From Yinghuangia elevatio (GTDB taxonomy: Bacteria; Actinomycetota; Actinomycetes; Streptomycetales; Streptomycetaceae), in contig NZ_JBEZFP010000178.1 in NCBI RefSeq assembly GCF_040649515.1, positions 1 through 18,016 of the forward strand: DNA of 18,016 nucleotides. Direction: 5' to 3'. Made by a program: the position numbers and the translations under genes. Positions 7,956-16,788 of this stretch are shown here, piece after piece. Numbering within the stretch: position 1 is the stretch's first letter; each line of letters opens with the position of its first letter. The notes under the pieces are model-generated. The model was not told where the DNA came from, made no database searches, and saw nothing but the letters and a program-made list of their open reading frames with translations.

Positions 7956-8126
7956 GCCACGAGTGTGCCCGTCCGGGACGCGCGCCGCGTCGTCGCGGTT
8001 GGGGCGGGTACGGCATATACCGACAACCCGCACCCCGCCTACCGGGAAAGCGGGAGTCGATCATCAAGTCCGGGCAAAAACATGCCACGATTGACCGCCA
8101 CCCACCAGGAACGAGGAGCGACTTCG
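7956..8126. promoter_or_regulatory. Divergent intergenic region between mtnA and the MoxR-module operon
   Basis: These 171 bases must carry the promoters for two divergent operons. A clear ribosome-binding site (GAGGAG, 8113-8118) lies 8 bases before the ATG at 8127. AT-rich patches occur around 8016-8024 (CATATACC) and 8075-8084 (CAAAAACATG), but I could not match a convincing -35/-10 pair on either strand. Confidence 0.4.
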
Positions 8127-9896
8127 ATGACGGACTCTCCGGGCAGGGCCACACCGGATTCACCGGGGCCCGACGACCCGCGTCGGTCCCCTCAGTCGCC
8201 CGCCCCCGCAACCGACGCGGACGGCGGCGAGCCCGACGGGCACGCGGCCGACGCACACCGACGGGACGACCGCCAAGCGCAGGGCCCCGCGGCGGACGAC
8301 GGCGGCACCGCCCAGAAGGCTGTACCGCCTGCGCCGGCGCCTGGGTCCGTGCCTGAGTCCGTGCCTGGGTCCGCGTCCGGCACCGGCGAGGACGCGCCCC
8401 CGGCTACCGACAACGCCGCGGCTACCGACAACGCCGCGGCTGCCGACAACGCACCGGCTGCGGGCGACGCACCGGCCGTCGGCAGCGCCGCAGCCGCGGG
8501 CGCCGCCGCGGACTCGGGTGGCACCTCCGACTCCGACAGCGGCCCGGCTTCCGGTGGTCCTCGGGACTCGCACAGCGCGCCGGCGTCGGACACCTCGCGC
8601 ACCCCGGAGACCCCGGACACCGGCAGCGCCCCCGACCTCGCCAAGCCCGCGCAGCCCGACGTTCCCCCCGGCTGGTCCGCGCAGCAGCCGCCGCCTGCCA
8701 CCGGCGGCTGGGGCGTCCCCGGCGGTGGAACGCCGCCGACCGCAGCGCCGCCCCCGCAGGCTCCCGACACCCCGCAGGCTCCCGACACCCCGCAGGGCTG
8801 GTCCCCGCAGCAGCCCCCGCCGTCGAGCGGGTGGGGCGTACCGGGCGGCGGGCAGCAGCCCGTGCACGGCTGGGGTGCCCCGGGCGGAGCCGGCGGTCCC
8901 GGGTGGGGCGCGCCGCAGGGGTGGCGCGGACCGTACCTCCCCGCCGCCAAGCCCGGCATCATCCCGCTGCGCCCGCTCGGCGTCGGCGAACTGCTGGACG
9001 GCGCGGTGGCCGCCATGCGCACGCACTGGAAGGTGATGATCGGGCTCTCGCTCGTCGTCGCCCTCATCACCCAGGCGATTGTCGTCCCCGCGCAGTGGGC
9101 GATGCTCCGCAACGTCGACACGTCCGTTCTGGACGAGTCCGACCCGGACACCGACGAACTCCTCGACGTCCTCGGCCCCGTACTGGGATCGAGCGCGGTC
9201 CTGATCGTGGTGATGCTGCTCGGACAGCTCATCATCACCGGCGTCCTGACGCTCGTCGTCAGCCGCGCCGTCCTCGGCAAGGGTATGACGCTCGGTCAGG
9301 CGTGGTCCGGCACACGGCCGTTGCTGATGCGGCTGCTCGGCGTGTCGGTGATGACCTTCCTGATCCCCATCGGCCTGCTGCTCGCCTGCATGGTTCCCGG
9401 CCTGCTGCTGGCCCTCGTGTCGGGCGACGCGGGCGGGGCGCTAATCGTGATCGGCGGACTGGGCGGGGCGGGCCTCGCCATCTACGCCTACATCCTGCTC
9501 CAACTCTCCAGCCCCGCACTGATCCTGGAGAAGCAGACGGTACGCAAGGCGCTCGGCCGCTCCCGCAAGCTGGTGACCGGGAGTTGGTGGCGGGTCCTGG
9601 GCATCACGATGCTCATCTGGCTGCTCACCGCGATCATCGGCAGCATCGTGCAACTGCCGTTCACGTTCGCGGCCGGGTTCTCGTCGGTGTACGGCACCGC
9701 GGTCCCCACGTCGTTCACCGACATGCTGCTGCTGGGCGTCGGCACGGTCATCTCGTACGGCCTGACCTTCCCGTTCGGCGCGGCGGCCCTCGTCCTCCTC
9801 TACATCGACCAGCGCATGCGCCGTGAGGCCCTAGACCTCGAACTCGCCCGCGCGGCGGGCCTCGTGCCCGACGACGCCGCTCCGGCGGCCTCGTGA
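8127..9896 (+). CDS. Proline/alanine-rich multi-pass membrane protein, GDPD-membrane-domain-like
   Basis: The protein has 589 residues. Residues 1 to about 270 are low complexity: acidic, alanine-rich repeats, then glycine/proline-rich segments with paired GWS(A/P)QQPPP and GWGVPGGG blocks. This region is probably a disordered cytoplasmic tail. From about residue 277 a conserved domain begins with GIIPLRPLGVGELLDGAVAA and continues with about six hydrophobic helices. This matches the integral-membrane domain found fused to glycerophosphodiester phosphodiesterases (GPDPase_memb-like), but no catalytic phosphodiesterase domain is present. The role is unknown and the gene should not be annotated as an enzyme. 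Start: ATG with GAGGAG 8 bases upstream. An in-frame ATG at 8082 lacks this. It is the first gene of the operon and overlaps the DUF4129 gene by 4 bases (GTGA). Confidence 0.85.
   Translation: MTDSPGRATPDSPGPDDPRRSPQSPAPATDADGGEPDGHAADAHRRDDRQAQGPAADDGGTAQKAVPPAPAPGSVPESVPGSASGTGEDAPPATDNAAATDNAAAADNAPAAGDAPAVGSAAAAGAAADSGGTSDSDSGPASGGPRDSHSAPASDTSRTPETPDTGSAPDLAKPAQPDVPPGWSAQQPPPATGGWGVPGGGTPPTAAPPPQAPDTPQAPDTPQGWSPQQPPPSSGWGVPGGGQQPVHGWGAPGGAGGPGWGAPQGWRGPYLPAAKPGIIPLRPLGVGELLDGAVAAMRTHWKVMIGLSLVVALITQAIVVPAQWAMLRNVDTSVLDESDPDTDELLDVLGPVLGSSAVLIVVMLLGQLIITGVLTLVVSRAVLGKGMTLGQAWSGTRPLLMRLLGVSVMTFLIPIGLLLACMVPGLLLALVSGDAGGALIVIGGLGGAGLAIYAYILLQLSSPALILEKQTVRKALGRSRKLVTGSWWRVLGITMLIWLLTAIIGSIVQLPFTFAAGFSSVYGTAVPTSFTDMLLLGVGTVISYGLTFPFGAAALVLLYIDQRMRREALDLELARAAGLVPDDAAPAAS
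8403..8474 (+). repeat. 18-bp in-frame tandem repeat in the membrane-protein gene
   Basis: Two identical 18-base units (GCTACCGACAACGCCGCG at 8403-8420 and 8421-8438) are followed by two diverged units to 8474. They encode ATDNAA, ATDNAA, AADNAP and AAGDAP. A second 18-base repeat encoding PQAPDT twice lies at 8754-8789. Units are multiples of three, so copy-number change would keep the frame and vary the tail length. Confidence 0.8.
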
Positions 9897-10582
9897 TCGC
9901 AGGCCTCCTGCCGACTCTGGCGGCCGCGGCCACACCCGAGCCGGTCGACATCCCGCGCGACCCGGCCCGGGAGGCCGCGCGCGACGAGTTGTCGAAGCCG
10001 ATGTACCACCAGGACGACCCGTCGCTGTTCACCCGGGCGTACAACTGGCTGCTGGACCGGTTCCAGGAACTGGTCGACCGCATGACGTCGGTCGCGCCCG
10101 GCGGCGGATTCGGCATCATCGTGGTGCTGCTCGTGGTGGTCGGCCTGATCATCGCCCTGCGCCTGCGACTTGGTCCGCTGCGCGCGGCACGCGGCCGGCG
10201 CGAGGCGCTGTTCACCTCCGAAGGCCCGCGCAGCGCGGCCGAGTACCGGGCGGTCGCGGACGAAGCCGCGGCGCGCGGCGCGTGGGACGACGCCGTGCAG
10301 AACCGACTCCGGGCCGTGGTCAGGGCGTTGGAGGAGCGCGCGATCCTCGACGAACGCCCGGGCCGCACCGCCGACGAGGCCGCCGACGAAGCGGGACGCC
10401 AACTCCCGGAGCTCGCCGCCGCGCTGCTGTCCGCCGCGCTGGTGTTCGACGACGTGCGCTACGGCGGGCGTCCCGGCACCGAGCAGATGGACCTCGCGCT
10501 GCGCGACCTCGACACCCGGTGCGCCGCCGCCCGCCCCGCGCACGAGCCGGTTGCCGTCGGACCCGACCGGACGCCGCGGTGA
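9893..10582 (+). CDS. DUF4129 domain membrane protein
   Basis: The protein has 229 residues. A short hydrophobic N-terminus (IAGLLPTLAAAA) precedes an amphipathic region with the motif FTRAYNWLLDRFQEL. One strong transmembrane helix follows (about 72-92, GFGIIVVLLVVVGLIIALRL). The C-terminal cytoplasmic domain (about 110-210) shows the DUF4129 pattern: an AEYR..AD.AAARG..DDAVQNR stretch, RTADEAADEA, then LVFDDVRYGGRP. DUF4129 proteins are usually encoded next to MoxR ATPases and DUF58 proteins. Some are fused to transglutaminase domains, but this one is not. The GTG start at 9893 overlaps the stop codon of the preceding gene, and its own stop overlaps the next GTG. Biochemical function is unknown. 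Confidence 0.85.
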   Translation: MIAGLLPTLAAAATPEPVDIPRDPAREAARDELSKPMYHQDDPSLFTRAYNWLLDRFQELVDRMTSVAPGGGFGIIVVLLVVVGLIIALRLRLGPLRAARGRREALFTSEGPRSAAEYRAVADEAAARGAWDDAVQNRLRAVVRALEERAILDERPGRTADEAADEAGRQLPELAAALLSAALVFDDVRYGGRPGTEQMDLALRDLDTRCAAARPAHEPVAVGPDRTPR

Positions 10583-10632
10583 ACGAAGCGGTGGACAGGG
10601 CTGGGGACGGAGCGGTGAACGAGGCGGTGGAC
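10579..10632 (+). repeat. Duplicated 18-bp segment at the DUF4350 gene start
   Basis: GTGAACGAAGCGGTGGAC at 10579-10596 recurs with one change at 10615-10632, 36 bases downstream and in frame. Each copy starts with a potential GTG initiation codon and encodes VNEAVD. The duplication leaves two plausible starts. Confidence 0.75.
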
Positions 10633-11885
10633 GAGGCGGCGAAGGACGCGGACGACGCGGCGCTCCGAGCGGAGGGCCACGCGGCGACGGCCACGCCAAG
10701 CGTCGCGCGCAACTCGGCGACGCCGCCCACTACCTCGGTCAGTCCGGACGCCGCCGCCCTGTGGCGCGCCGCCCGCGGCCCGCTGCTGCTCGCGGCCCTC
10801 ATCCTCTTCGTCGTCAGCGCGATCATCCTGATCACCGGCGGCCGCGACCGCGGCGAACTCGACCCGCGCGCCGTCGACCCCGCCGGCTCCCGCGCGCTCG
10901 CCGAAATCCTGCGCGACGAAGGCGTCGCCGTCACCCTCGTCACCTCGCCGCAGGCACTCCGCGCGGCCGTCGAGAACGCCCCGGCGGACACCACCGTGCT
11001 GGTGCCGTTCCCGAACCGGCTCACCGCCGAGCAGATCGCGGCCGCCGCGGTGCTGCGGCCCGCGCGTACCGTGCTCGTCGAGCCGGACGACGGCAGCCTC
11101 GAAACGTTCGGCCTCGACGCCCACGACGACGGATCCGTCGACCGCGGCGCCCTCCAGCCGCGCTGCGACCTCCTGGAGGCCCTGCGCGCCGGCGACGCCG
11201 ACGTCGGCGGCACCGGATACCAGACCAGCGTGCGCGGCGCCGTGCGCTGCTACCCGGCGAGCGGTTCGCCGACCCTGGTCCTGCTGCCGCACGACGGCGG
11301 CGACGCGGTGCTCCTCGGCAGCGGAAAGGCCCTGCGGAACGACCGCCTCGACGAGCGCGGCAACGCTTCCCTGACGATGCAACTCCTCGGTGCGCATCCG
11401 CAGTTGCTCTGGTACCTGCCGGAGGAATCCGCCGACGGCGACGAGGGGCTGCTCAGCCTGCTTCCCGCGGGGTGGCGGTTCGGCACGATCCAACTCTCCG
11501 CCGCCGTCATCCTGTTCGCGCTGTACCGGGCCCGCCGCCTCGGCCCCGTGGTCACCGAGCCGTTGCCGGTCGTGGTGCGCGCCGCGGAGACCGCCGAGGG
11601 CCGGGCGCGCCTCTACCGGCGGGGACGGACCGTCGACCGGGCCGCGGACCAGTTGCGCGCGGCGGCCCGTACGCGCATCGCCGCCCGCCTGGGCACCGGT
11701 TCCGGCCCCGCCGCGACCGACCCCGCCGTCCTGGTCGACGCCGTCGCGGCCCGCACCCGGCGGGCACCCGCGGACATCTACCACCTGCTGTACGGTGCCG
11801 TCCCGGACGACGAGAACGGCCTCGTCGCCCTGGCCGACCAACTCGACCTGCTGGAAGACCACGTCAAGACAGGGGCACGTCAGCC

Positions 11886-11889
<4 letters not shown>
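10579..11889 (+). CDS. DUF4350 domain membrane protein
   Basis: The protein has 436 residues. A low-complexity N-terminus (1-60) precedes TM1 (about 67-87, LLLAALILFVVSAIILITGG). A DUF4350-like domain (about 95-190) follows, with DPAGSRALAEILRDEGVAV and DTTVLVPFPNRLTAEQ. Further soluble sequence leads to TM2 (about 303-320), and the C-terminal part is helical. DUF4350 resembles GATase-like or IFT52-like Rossmann folds that may bind a ligand or protein partner. No catalytic residues can be assigned. The GTG at 10579 overlaps the previous stop codon. A second in-frame GTG at 10615 lies in a near-identical duplicated context and has a better ribosome-binding site (GGGGA, 7 bases upstream), so the true start may be there. 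Confidence 0.83.
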
Positions 11890-12904
<1,015 letters not shown>

Positions 12905-12908
<4 letters not shown>

Positions 12909-13000
12909 GCGAGGCGCGCGTAAGCGGGGTGCGGATGAGCGAGACGCGGATGAGCCGGGTGCGGACGAACGATGCGCGGACGAAGCGGGCGCACCCATGA
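12905..13000 (+). CDS. Possible 31-codon micro-ORF between moxR and DUF58 genes
   Basis: An ATG at 12905 overlaps the moxR-type gene stop codon (ATGA). The frame runs 31 codons to a TGA that overlaps the DUF58 gene ATG at 12997 (again ATGA). The predicted peptide is very basic and repetitive (MSEARVSGVRMSETRMSRVR then TNDARTKRAHP). The overlaps at both ends are exactly what coupled translation needs, so it may serve as a ribosome bridge to DUF58 rather than make a functional peptide. No homologue is recognised. Equally, it may be spacer DNA expanded by slippage that happens to lack stops. Confidence 0.4.
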
Positions 13001-14295
13001 CGCTCACCAGCAGGACCGCACTCCTCGCGGCATTGGGCGCGCTCGTCGTCGGGCTCCTGATGCCGTCGTGGACGGGCGTGTTCGTGGTCGAAGGGCTCCT
13101 CGCCCTCGGCGTGATCGCCGACCTCGCCCTCGCCGGCTCGGTACGCGCCCTCACCTTCGAGCGCGCCGGCGACACCACCGTGCGCCTCGGCGAACCCGCA
13201 CGCGTGACCCTGACCGTACGCAACGTCTCCCGCGACCGACCGGTACGCGGACTCCTCCGCGACGCCTGGCCGCCCAGCGCCGGAGCCCACGAACAGCGCC
13301 ACGCCCTCGACATCCCACCCGGCGAACGCCGCCGCGTGGCCACCGCCTTGGTCCCCACCCGACGCGGCGACCGGCGGGCGTACCGCGTGACCGTACGCGC
13401 CCTCGGCCCCCTCGGCCTCGCCGCCCGCCAGGGCTCGCACGAAGTCCCCTGGACCGTACGGGTGCTCCCGGCCTTCCCGAGCCGTCGCCTGCTCCCGTCC
13501 AAACTGGAGCGCCTGCGCGAACTCGACGGCCGCTCCGCCGTCCTGACGCGCGGTCGGGGAACCGAGTTCGACTCACTGCGCGAGTACGTGCCCGGCGACG
13601 ACGTCCGCTCGATCGACTGGCGCGCCACCGCGCGCAATCAGGGCGTCGTCGTCCGCACCTGGCGCCCCGAACGCGACCGCCACATCCTCATCGTCCTTGA
13701 CACCGGCCGCACTTCGGCCGGACGCATCGGCGACGCACCCCGCCTGGACGCGGCCATGGACGCCGCCCTGCTCCTCACCGCGGTCGCCGCACGGGCGGGG
13801 GACCGCGTCGACCTCCTCGCCCACGACCGCCGCGTGCGCGCGGACGTGCGGGCAGCCTCGCGTACGACGGTACTCACGTCCTTCGTCCAGGCCATGGCCC
13901 CGCTCGAACCCGAACTCGTCGAGTCGGACTCGCCGCACCTGGTCGCCGAGATCATCCGCCGCACCAAGCGCCGCTCACTCGTCGTCCTGCTCACCGGCCT
14001 CGACGCCGAGACCGTACGCGAAGGCCTGATGCCGGTCCTCCCCCAACTCACCGACCGCCACGAGGTCGTCGTGGCCGCGGTCGCCGACCCGGCCCTCACC
14101 GGGATGGCCGCCTCCCGAGGCACCGCCGAAGCGGTCTACAACGCCGCCGCCGCGGAACGCGAACTCGCCGAGCGCCGCGACACCTCCGCCGACCTCCGCC
14201 GCCACGGCGTCACCATCGTGGACGCACCGCCGGGAGACCTCGCGTCCCTACTCGCCGACACCTACCTGTCCCTAAAACTCGCCGGTCGGCTCTGA
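12997..14295 (+). CDS. DUF58 domain membrane protein
   Basis: The protein has 432 residues. Two N-terminal hydrophobic helices (about 7-22 and 28-46) anchor it. A beta-rich segment (about 55-155) precedes the hallmark DUF58 motif GTEFDSLREYVPGDDVRSID (188-207). The C-terminal region resembles a von Willebrand A-like fold starting at LIVLDTGRTS (about 231-240), in which the metal-site DxSxS motif is degenerate. DUF58 proteins accompany MoxR ATPases in many bacteria and are inferred partners or clients. The ATG at 12997 is the only reasonable start in frame. The ribosome-binding site is weak, so coupling to the upstream micro-ORF or moxR is likely. The last 24 bases overlap the convergent HATPase gene. 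SpoIIM-like and RDD-family genes that often follow in related operons are not present here. Confidence 0.92.
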   Translation: MTLTSRTALLAALGALVVGLLMPSWTGVFVVEGLLALGVIADLALAGSVRALTFERAGDTTVRLGEPARVTLTVRNVSRDRPVRGLLRDAWPPSAGAHEQRHALDIPPGERRRVATALVPTRRGDRRAYRVTVRALGPLGLAARQGSHEVPWTVRVLPAFPSRRLLPSKLERLRELDGRSAVLTRGRGTEFDSLREYVPGDDVRSIDWRATARNQGVVVRTWRPERDRHILIVLDTGRTSAGRIGDAPRLDAAMDAALLLTAVAARAGDRVDLLAHDRRVRADVRAASRTTVLTSFVQAMAPLEPELVESDSPHLVAEIIRRTKRRSLVVLLTGLDAETVREGLMPVLPQLTDRHEVVVAAVADPALTGMAASRGTAEAVYNAAAAERELAERRDTSADLRRHGVTIVDAPPGDLASLLADTYLSLKLAGRL

Positions 14296-14709
14296 CCGAA
14301 AGCCTGCCCCAGGCAGCCGTACCTCGGCCCAGACACATTTGCCCCGGGCCCGAAGCCGGTGTCCATGGCGGTCGGCCAGTGCCGCCACCAGTTGCAAACC
14401 CCGGCCGCCTTCTGCGGTCACGCTGCGGGCGACATCACGGTCCCTGTGCACGGGCGCACGATCGGAGTCGTCGAACACCTCGACCCTCAACACGTGTTCG
14501 ACGAGCGTGATGCGCACGTCGATATGCGGCACGTCGGTGTGGAGAACCGCATTGGTCACCAATTCGCTGAGCAGCAGCTCCAGCACGTCGCGGGCGCTGT
14601 CGTCCAGATGAACGCCCCAGGCGGCAAGGTGTCCTCGTACACGATGGCGCGCCTCGGGAACGGAGGCGGTGTCGTTGGAAACGCGGAAGCAGAGCAGGTA
14701 CTCGGACAC
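14272..14709 (-). CDS. Small HATPase-fold (RsbW-like) ATP-binding protein
   Basis: The protein has 145 residues, the usual size for the standalone GHKL ATPase proteins abundant in streptomycetes, which resemble anti-sigma factor/serine kinases such as RsbW and SpoIIAB. The N-box is LLLSELVTNAVLHT (catalytic-type Glu49, Asn53). The G1 region VEVFDDSDRAPV has serine where glycine is common. G2 is EGGRGLQLVAAL. The GTG at 14709 is supported by GAGGGAG about 10 bases upstream. The frame is open further upstream to 14955, but that part runs into the divergent regulator and is not family-like. Such proteins are often encoded beside helix-turn-helix regulators, as here. Kinase or anti-sigma activity and partner are unproven. 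The 3' end overlaps the convergent DUF58 gene by 24 bases. Confidence 0.88.
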   Translation of the reverse strand: MSEYLLCFRVSNDTASVPEARHRVRGHLAAWGVHLDDSARDVLELLLSELVTNAVLHTDVPHIDVRITLVEHVLRVEVFDDSDRAPVHRDRDVARSVTAEGGRGLQLVAALADRHGHRLRARGKCVWAEVRLPGAGFRSEPTGEF

Positions 14710-14796
14710 GGCGGACGAACTCCCTCGGCTATGTGAGAGTGACCTCGGCCCGCCCGAATGCGCGTTCCTGGAACAGGGGTTGGAGCCACTCATGCG

Positions 14797-14876
14797 GTTG
14801 GAAGTCAGCCAACGCCGGTACAGCCCGGCGGCAGAGCTGCCAGCCTGTAAGCCAAATGTCGGCCAGTGTCGGCCAG
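14797..14876. promoter_or_regulatory. Candidate operator sites between HATPase and HTH regulator genes
   Basis: The 176-bp divergent region contains a perfect inverted repeat GTTGG-N7-CCAAC (14797-14813). It also contains a perfect tandem duplication of the 10-mer TGTCGGCCAG (14857-14866 and 14867-14876), ending 9 bases before the regulator GTG and running into its GGGG ribosome-binding site. Either could be the binding site of the adjacent HTH protein. No convincing promoter hexamers were found. Confidence 0.4.
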
Positions 14877-14885
14877 GGGGTGTCC

Positions 14886-16208
14886 GTGTCTGCGGAACGG
14901 ACCATCGCGGAGCGGATTCGCCGCGCACGCGAGGCAAGGAAATGGAGCCAGGCACGACTCGCCCGCGAACTCGGCCTGGTCGAGGGCAGAGGTCCTGACG
15001 TACTTACTCGTCAGGACGTCTCACGCTGGGAACGGGGCGGCCGGCAACCCGAATACTGGATGCCGTGGCTGGTGGAGATCCTCAGACTGGAGGAGCCGGC
15101 GCCACCCGTCCGGGCCACCGATCTTGACGCCCACGACGGGGACTTCGCCGGTAGCGTGGAGTCGCTCTTGGCCCTCGGGAGGATGGACGTGGAACGTCGG
15201 GAGTTCCTGCAAGCCTCCAGCGCGTACGCGCTGAGCGTGCTGGCGCTACCCGAACTCGACGCGCTGACCCGGAAGACCGCATCCGCCGAGACCGGTGCGA
15301 CGGCCACCGTGGGCCTCGGTGAGGTCGAGGCCGTACGTCGGATGACGAAAGTGTTGGGTGACGCCGCGGCGGAGATCGGCGGCGGGCATGCCCGGCACCT
15401 GGTGGTCCGCTACCTGACCGAGGACGTATCGCGCTGGCTGAGCGGGACCTTCAGTCAGGCGACGGGCCGCGAACTGTTCGCCGCGACCGCGCAACTGGTG
15501 CACCTGGCCGGGTGGATGGCAGGCGACGAAGGCAACCACGGGCTGGCGCAGAAGTACTACGCCCACTCGTACCGTCTCGCGAACGAAGCGGGCGACGCGG
15601 AGCTCTCCGCGACCGCACTGCGCGGGATGGCCGTGCAAGCCATCGACCTCGGTCACCGCGCGGCAGCGGTCAGATTGTCGGAGCGGTGCGTCCACCACGC
15701 CCGCAACCTGGACAACCCACGTGCCATCGCCTACTACCAGACGACCTTGGCCACGGCCGCGGCATTGGACTCCGACCGCAGGACCGCCACCGCATCGCTC
15801 GCCGCCGCCCAGACCGCCATCGAGCGCTCCCCCGCCCAAGCCGGGGAATCGTGGGCGGCCCACTACTCGCCCGGCAGGTGGGCGCATGAGGCAGGCATGA
15901 TCCTCGCCAGGCTCGGCGATCTGGAGGCCGCCGAGGAACACCTCGGGCACGCGCTCGGCATCCACGGCCTGGACCGGCGCCGAAGCCGGGCAATCGTGCT
16001 GGCAGACCTCGGCGAGGTACGGCTCAAGCGCGGCGACGTCGCAGCGGCTCTCAGCACCTGGAACGAATTCGCCGACTGCGCCGACGGCATTCGCTCCGTC
16101 AAGGTCGCCGATGCCGCCCAGGAGATGCGGGCCCGGCTCGACCGCCTCCAAGGCATCGACGGTGTCGAGGCCCTCCAAAACCGCGTAGCCGCCCTACGGA
16201 CCACCTGA
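14886..16208 (+). CDS. XRE-type helix-turn-helix regulator with helical repeat C-terminus
   Basis: The protein has 440 residues. An N-terminal Cro/C1-type HTH (about 7-65) includes RIRRAREARKWSQARLAREL, then an inserted loop (VEGRGPDV), then LTRQDVSRWERGGRQP. A linker follows with RREFLQASSAYALSVLALP (104-122), which resembles a Tat or lipobox-like hydrophobic stretch but is internal. It is conserved in many such streptomycete regulators and is not a signal peptide. The remainder (about 145-435) is alpha-helical and TPR-like, with repeated segments such as HSYRLANEAGDAELSATALRG and RLGDLEAAEEHLGHAL. Proteins of this architecture include developmental and antibiotic regulators. The target is unknown. 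I chose the GTG at 14886 because AGGGGG lies 5 bases upstream. GTG at 14880 and ATG at 14856 are alternatives. It is divergent from the HATPase gene. Confidence 0.85.
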   Translation: MSAERTIAERIRRAREARKWSQARLARELGLVEGRGPDVLTRQDVSRWERGGRQPEYWMPWLVEILRLEEPAPPVRATDLDAHDGDFAGSVESLLALGRMDVERREFLQASSAYALSVLALPELDALTRKTASAETGATATVGLGEVEAVRRMTKVLGDAAAEIGGGHARHLVVRYLTEDVSRWLSGTFSQATGRELFAATAQLVHLAGWMAGDEGNHGLAQKYYAHSYRLANEAGDAELSATALRGMAVQAIDLGHRAAAVRLSERCVHHARNLDNPRAIAYYQTTLATAAALDSDRRTATASLAAAQTAIERSPAQAGESWAAHYSPGRWAHEAGMILARLGDLEAAEEHLGHALGIHGLDRRRSRAIVLADLGEVRLKRGDVAAALSTWNEFADCADGIRSVKVADAAQEMRARLDRLQGIDGVEALQNRVAALRTT

Positions 16209-16291
16209 GCGCTCCGCGGATCAACAGAGTCAGCACCGAGATGGCGCAGGCGAGCAGTCAGGGAAGAGCCGCAGAAGATGGTTCCCCGAGA

Positions 16292-16318
16292 TGTCGAGAA
16301 GGGGCGGTCGGCTCCGTC
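16292..16318 (+). promoter_or_regulatory. Candidate ECF42-type promoter
   Basis: TGTCGA at 16292-16297 and CGTC at 16315-16318 are separated by 17 bases, about 55 bases before the DGPF gene ATG. From memory, the published consensus for ECF42 sigma factors in Streptomyces is a TGTCGA -35 with a CGA/TC-type -10. This site would give an autoregulated operon. The assignment is by eye. Confidence 0.6.
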
Positions 16319-16372
16319 CTTGCAGTGAACGCGACCACAATGGGACGCAGCCGAACCGAGGAGATCACCAAC

Positions 16373-16780
16373 ATGGCCAAGTACCTGCTGCTCAAGCACT
16401 ACCGCGGCGCCCCGGCCCCGGCCAACGACGTCCCGATGGACCAGTGGACACCGGAGGAGATCTCAGCCCACGTCCAGTACATGGACGACCTCGCCGCCCG
16501 GCTCGTGGAGACCGGCGAGTACGTCGAAAGCCAGGCGCTCGCCCCGGAGGGGACGTTCGTCCGGTTCGACGGCGAGGGCCGCCCTCCGGTCACCGACGGT
16601 CCGTTCGCCGAGACCAAGGACCTCATCGCCGGCTGGATGGTGATCGACGTCGACACCTACGAGCGCGCCCTCGAGGTGGCCGCCGAGCTGTCCGCCGCCC
16701 CCGGGGCGGGCGGAAAGCCCATCCACGAGTGGCTGGAGCTGCGCCCGTTCCTGGGCTGCCACCCCACGATCACGGAGTGA
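16373..16780 (+). CDS. DGPF-domain (YCII-related) protein
   Basis: This 135-residue cytoplasmic protein has a dimeric alpha-beta barrel-like fold of the YCII/DGPF superfamily. It opens MAKYLLLKHYRG, has a helical segment WTPEEISAHVQYMDDLAARL and carries the name-giving motif VTDGPFAETKDLIAGWMVID (DGPF at 75-78). The end is the typical HEWLELRPF. Such proteins are characteristically co-encoded with ECF42 sigma factors. Their activity is not established. The ATG at 16373 has GAGGAG 9 bases upstream, a strong ribosome-binding site. The frame is open upstream, but that stretch includes the candidate promoter. The stop codon lies 8 bases before the sigma factor ATG, consistent with an operon. Confidence 0.93.
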   Translation: MAKYLLLKHYRGAPAPANDVPMDQWTPEEISAHVQYMDDLAARLVETGEYVESQALAPEGTFVRFDGEGRPPVTDGPFAETKDLIAGWMVIDVDTYERALEVAAELSAAPGAGGKPIHEWLELRPFLGCHPTITE

Positions 16781-16788
16781 CCCCACCG

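Noticed and set aside
14710..14955. A longer HATPase N-terminus starting at 14955
   Set aside because: It would overlap the divergent HTH regulator and its ribosome-binding site and adds non-family sequence. The GTG at 14709 has a good ribosome-binding site.
15192..15255. Tat-like signal (RREFLQASSAYALSVLALP) in the HTH protein
   Set aside because: It lies at residues 104-122 behind a DNA-binding domain and is a recurring internal motif in this regulator type, not an export signal.
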